Part shown: positions 61,073-64,000 of the stretch, in pieces
How positions within the stretch are numbered: the stretch's first letter is position 1
How the letters are laid out: each line of letters starts with the position of its first letter
From: DATEOR01 sp963841425
GTDB taxonomy: Bacteria; Actinomycetota; Thermoleophilia; Gaiellales; Gaiellaceae
Assembly (NCBI GenBank): GCA_963841425.1
Contig: CAWJCL010000002.1
Span: 186,001-250,000 of the forward strand
DNA length: 64,000 nucleotides
Reading direction: 5' to 3'
Position numbers and translations under genes: made by a program
The notes under the pieces: generated by a model
What the model saw: the letters and a program-made list of their open reading frames with translations, nothing else
Database searches by the model: none
What the model was told of the DNA's origin: nothing

Positions 61073-63388
61073 CTAGGAGATCGCTACGGACGCGTTGCCG
61101 GTCGCGGCGCCGAACGGGTCGACCACGATCGTGTAGGTGCCGCTCGCCGGGAACACGACGTCGAAGTGGTTGCCCGTCGGCCCGGCGGTGCCGAAGCCGA
61201 TCTGGTTCGCCGGCGTGGTCGTCGTTCCCTGGTAGACGGTCAGCGATACGCTCTGCGTCTGGCCGGACGGCGGGGGAACGTTCGTCGTCACCGTCAGCGT
61301 GTGCGTCCCGGCGCTGACCGTGAGGGTGAGCTTGCAGTTCTGGCCCGGCACCGTGGTCGTGCAGCTCGTCGAGCCGGTCGCGTCTGCGGGCACGTTGTAG
61401 AACGTCAGCGTCACGCTTCCCGTCGATGCGCCCTGCGGGTCGATCGTCACGGTGTACGTCCCGGTCCGGCCCACGGGCAGCGTCACCGGGTCGACGAAGT
61501 CGCCGTCGGTGCCGAACGTGCGCTGGAGGACCGTCGGCGGGTTCGTGCCCGGCGCCTTCACGATCACCTTGACGCTCGACATCGTGACGCCGGTGAAGTT
61601 GAAGCTGATCCGCTGGCCGGCGGTCCCGTTGAAGGTGCGCGTCGCGTTCTGGCCCGGCACGGTCGTCGAGATCGTGAGCGGCGTGCCGAGCGTCAGCGTC
61701 CCGGTCGTGTCTGCCGGGACGACGTAGAGGCCGACCGTGACGCTCCCGTAGAAGGCGCTCTGCGGGTCGACGACGACCTTGTACGTGCCGCCGACTGGAA
61801 GCTTCACCGGATCGGCAAAGCCGCCCGAGGTGCCCACGGTCTTCTGGATCAGGTTCGAGCCGTCGGGCTTGACGACCCTGACCTTCAGGCTCGCAATCGA
61901 CACGCCCGTGAGGTTGAGGCTTACGCGCGTGTTGATCGCGCCGGTGAAGGTGTAGGTCGCGTTCTGGCCGGGAGCCGTGGTCGTCACCGAGAGCGGTGTA
62001 CCGGGCGTGATCGCCCCGCTCAGGTCGGCAGGCACCGTGAAGAGCGTCACGTCGGCCGTGCCGACATTCGCCTGCTGCGGGTCGAGCAGAATCTTGTAGT
62101 TGCCTGCGGCCGACAGCGTGACCGTCTGCGTCCAGGCACCCGCGCTCGTCACCGTCAATGGAGCCGGGATGACATGCGTCCCGTCCACCTTCTGCAGGTC
62201 GAGCTTCGCAGGGTTGAGGCCGTTCACATTCTCGACGAGGACGGTGATCCTCTGGCCGGCGGTGGCTGTGAAGGTGAGGTAGGCGTTCTGCCCCGGCACC
62301 GTCGTCGTGGCGGTGACCAGAGGCCCGCCCGCCGTGATCGCCTGCGTCTGGTCGGCGGGCACGCTGTACGCGACGAACGTGGCCGCGCCGGTCTGGGCGC
62401 CGGCCGGGTCGACGACGATCGTGTAGGTGCCGTCGGCCGGAAGGACGACCGTGTCGAGGAAGCCGCCGGACGGGCTCATGTTCGTCGAGGCGAGCGACGA
62501 AAGGTCGGGCTTGAGGACCGAGATGCCGCCGATCAGCTCCGAAGACTCGACGTTGAGGCTGACGCGCTGGCCCGCCGTCCCGGAGAACGTGAACTTGGCG
62601 CGCTGCCCCGGCACGCTGACCGTCCCGGTCGCGGGCGTTCCGAGCGTCAGTGCGGCGGTGGTGTCGGCCGGGACGTCGTAGGCGGTGACCGTGACCGAGC
62701 CGATGTACTTGGCCCTGGGATCGAGGACGACCTTGTAGGTCCCGGTCTGGGTCAGGTCGATCGGGTCGATGAAGCTGTCGGCCCTCGCGAACGCGCGCTG
62801 CGGAGAAAGCACCGTCGCGTCCGGGTTCAACACCTTCACGCTCCCGGCCGTGACCGTCACTCCCGTGAGGCCGAGGGCGACGCGATGCCCCGCGACGCCG
62901 TCGAACGTCACGTACGCGTTCTGACCGGGGACGGTGGTGGCCACCGTGCCGGGAGCCCCGCCGAACGTCGCGGCCGCGGATGCATCGGGCGGGACGTTGT
63001 AGAGCTGGAGCGTCACCTTGCCCGTGTAGCTCGAGTTCGGGTCGACCGTGAGCTTGTACGTGCCGTTGGAGGGCAGCGTGTTCGTGTCCACGAACTTGGC
63101 CGTCTTCGTGGCCGAGACGGTGAACACCGTGGGCCCGCTCTGCTTGACGAGCGTGACCTTGTACTGAGGGATGGTGGAGCCGCTGAGGTTCAGCGAGACG
63201 CGCTGGCCGGCCGTGCCCGTGAACGTGGCCGTCCCGGTCGTCCCCGCGGTCGAGATCGTGACGGTGACGGGCGGCCCGCCCGGCGAGATCGAGAAGGTGA
63301 CCGCGGCGGCGCTACCGCCGAGAAACGCGGCGACGAGGATCGCGAGAACGGCAGCGGAGAAGACCCGTGTGGAAGTGCGGCGGCCCAC
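61073..63388 (-). CDS. Secreted protein with seven ~105-residue beta repeats
   Basis: 771 residues from GTG 63388. Signal peptide ends near residue 29 (GGSAAA). The mature chain is seven repeats, each with PGQNA-x-x-TF-x-G-x-AGQR(V/I)SLN, a GTYKVVVDP core and an end Y-x-VPAD-(T/A)-T linker. Thr, Val and Gly dominate; Cys pair only near the C-terminus. Likely an extracellular adhesive or matrix protein; no sortase signal or membrane anchor. The codon bias is as in neighbours. Confidence 0.8.
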   Translation of the reverse strand: MGRRTSTRVFSAAVLAILVAAFLGGSAAAVTFSISPGGPPVTVTISTAGTTGTATFTGTAGQRVSLNLSGSTIPQYKVTLVKQSGPTVFTVSATKTAKFVDTNTLPSNGTYKLTVDPNSSYTGKVTLQLYNVPPDASAAATFGGAPGTVATTVPGQNAYVTFDGVAGHRVALGLTGVTVTAGSVKVLNPDATVLSPQRAFARADSFIDPIDLTQTGTYKVVLDPRAKYIGSVTVTAYDVPADTTAALTLGTPATGTVSVPGQRAKFTFSGTAGQRVSLNVESSELIGGISVLKPDLSSLASTNMSPSGGFLDTVVLPADGTYTIVVDPAGAQTGAATFVAYSVPADQTQAITAGGPLVTATTTVPGQNAYLTFTATAGQRITVLVENVNGLNPAKLDLQKVDGTHVIPAPLTVTSAGAWTQTVTLSAAGNYKILLDPQQANVGTADVTLFTVPADLSGAITPGTPLSVTTTAPGQNATYTFTGAINTRVSLNLTGVSIASLKVRVVKPDGSNLIQKTVGTSGGFADPVKLPVGGTYKVVVDPQSAFYGSVTVGLYVVPADTTGTLTLGTPLTISTTVPGQNATRTFNGTAGQRISFNFTGVTMSSVKVIVKAPGTNPPTVLQRTFGTDGDFVDPVTLPVGRTGTYTVTIDPQGASTGSVTLTFYNVPADATGSTSCTTTVPGQNCKLTLTVSAGTHTLTVTTNVPPPSGQTQSVSLTVYQGTTTTPANQIGFGTAGPTGNHFDVVFPASGTYTIVVDPFGAATGNASVAIS

Positions 63389-63449
63389 CGCATCTCACGG
63401 TAAGCCGCCTCGGTTCGCTGTCCTTCCCCCGAACGGGTGTAAGGGCTTC

Positions 63450-64000
63450 CTAATGGACGACGACGTTCCCGCCGCCGAGGGGGCCCTCGACGGTCCTGGC
63501 GCCGTTCCACTCCGACGAGAGGACGAGCCGGCTTCCGTCCCAGAGCGCAATGCCGATCGAGTCGTCGGCTCCAGGCTCGCCCCGGTCGGTCAGCGTGAGC
63601 CGGAGCGATAGGCCGCCGCCGATCGGGCTCATGTTCCCCTTCGAGCGGAACTCGGCGATGCCGTAGCACCCGGGGTCACCCTTGTCGCAGGGCTCGCCGC
63701 TCGCCGTGCGGAAGGCGATGCCCAGCGAGTCGAAGGCGGTCGACTTGATCTGGTAGTTCTTGCCGTCCGAGCGGAAGATCACGGTGGCGTGGCCCTGGAG
63801 GTTCGTCAGGCTCCTGTTGTACTTCAGGTTGAACCCGAAGCCGATCTTCGAGCCCGGGTCGGCCGCGTAGGAGCCCGCCGAGCTCTCCGCGATCCGGTAG
63901 CCACCGCCCGTGAGGAAGTTGCCGGTCGGCTGGGCCACCTCGACGATCGCCTGGTCGCGGCCCGTGTAGTACCCGCCCGCGACGACGTTGACCACGTGCG
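63450..64000 (-). CDS. Post-COAP-1-like extracellular protein, C-terminal part (cut by window edge)
   Basis: The frame is open to the window end, so the N-terminus is missing (about 183 residues seen). GGGYRIAESSAGSYAADPGSKIGFGFNLKYN and a later HATVIFRSDGKNYQIKSTAF resemble the post-COAP-1 domain seen in secreted actinobacterial proteins (memory-based). A Cys pair CDKGDPGC lies near the end. Stop is TAG at 63452-63450; 61 bp separate it from the repeat protein gene. Confidence 0.65.
   Translation of the reverse strand, partial: HVVNVVAGGYYTGRDQAIVEVAQPTGNFLTGGGYRIAESSAGSYAADPGSKIGFGFNLKYNRSLTNLQGHATVIFRSDGKNYQIKSTAFDSLGIAFRTASGEPCDKGDPGCYGIAEFRSKGNMSPIGGGLSLRLTLTDRGEPGADDSIGIALWDGSRLVLSSEWNGARTVEGPLGGGNVVVH

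Overview
This is a 64 kb stretch of high-GC (roughly 68-70%), gene-dense actinobacterial-type chromosome. A complete coenzyme F420 pathway, molybdenum hydroxylases, leaderless-looking genes with a -10 hexamer 6-9 nt before the start codon, post-COAP-1-like and Ig-like secreted proteins, and many small overlapping reading frames fit an uncultured or poorly studied member of the class Thermoleophilia (Gaiellales/Solirubrobacterales type). The placement is inference; there is no rRNA or tRNA gene in the window.

Layout. 1-8.5 kb: truncated GNAT gene, frameshifted SDR gene, an anchored Ig-like protein, an MFS-cyclic-nucleotide-domain fusion, a 53-aa acidic protein with a duplicated motif, then a minus-strand array of adenine deaminase, cytosolic subtilase and GAF protein, with small paralogous proteins upstream. 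8.5-13.7 kb: a PolX-PHP protein with a degenerate polymerase site and a three-subunit xanthine-dehydrogenase-type hydroxylase. 13.9-14.5 kb: a DsbA/FrnE-type gene whose CxxC motif is written UxxC, with an in-frame TGA and a bacterial SECIS-like hairpin, so a predicted selenoprotein. 15-27 kb: a CO dehydrogenase island. Form I coxMSL (active-site AYRCSFR), two XdhC-like proteins (one fused to a YHS domain), coxG and a form II hydroxylase (S-L-M, AYRGAGR) lie co-directionally on the minus strand, with coxD and coxE divergent. 26.9-33 kb: a hydrolase-cyclase fusion, a cation exchanger, and a purine-catabolic operon (8-oxoguanine deaminase, HIU hydrolase, OHCU decarboxylase, uricase, thioesterase-like protein). 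33.3-39.5 kb: F420 biosynthesis and use (cofE, cofD, cofC, cofGH, npdG) with a corA inside. 39.5-44.4 kb: hydantoinase, glycosyltransferase-like membrane protein, HMG-CoA lyase and ornithine-cyclodeaminase-family gene. 44.2-46.4 kb: an apparent small insertion flanked by 186-bp direct repeats of the cyclodeaminase 3' end and carrying two poorly characterised genes. 46.4-51.7 kb: VOC protein, double GNAT, sulfurtransferase, and a four-gene operon for a membrane protein, cupredoxin lipoprotein, metallo-hydrolase and PQQ-type sugar dehydrogenase. 51.8-64 kb: very large cyclase/ATPase regulator, two small MPHHW proteins, a five-domain c-di-GMP protein, an FMN hydroxyacid oxidase, an MFS exporter and two secreted proteins, the last cut by the window end.

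Working together. The window encodes trace-gas (CO) oxidation, purine salvage and degradation for nitrogen (adenine deaminase, xanthine oxidation, uricase to allantoin), and F420 supply and NADP coupling, accompanied by several nucleotide-cyclase and c-di-GMP signalling proteins. The strongest unusual signals are the predicted selenoprotein, the mixed form I/form II array, the repeat-flanked insertion, a perfect 22-bp palindrome that contains two outward-facing start codons, and families of tiny uncharacterised proteins.
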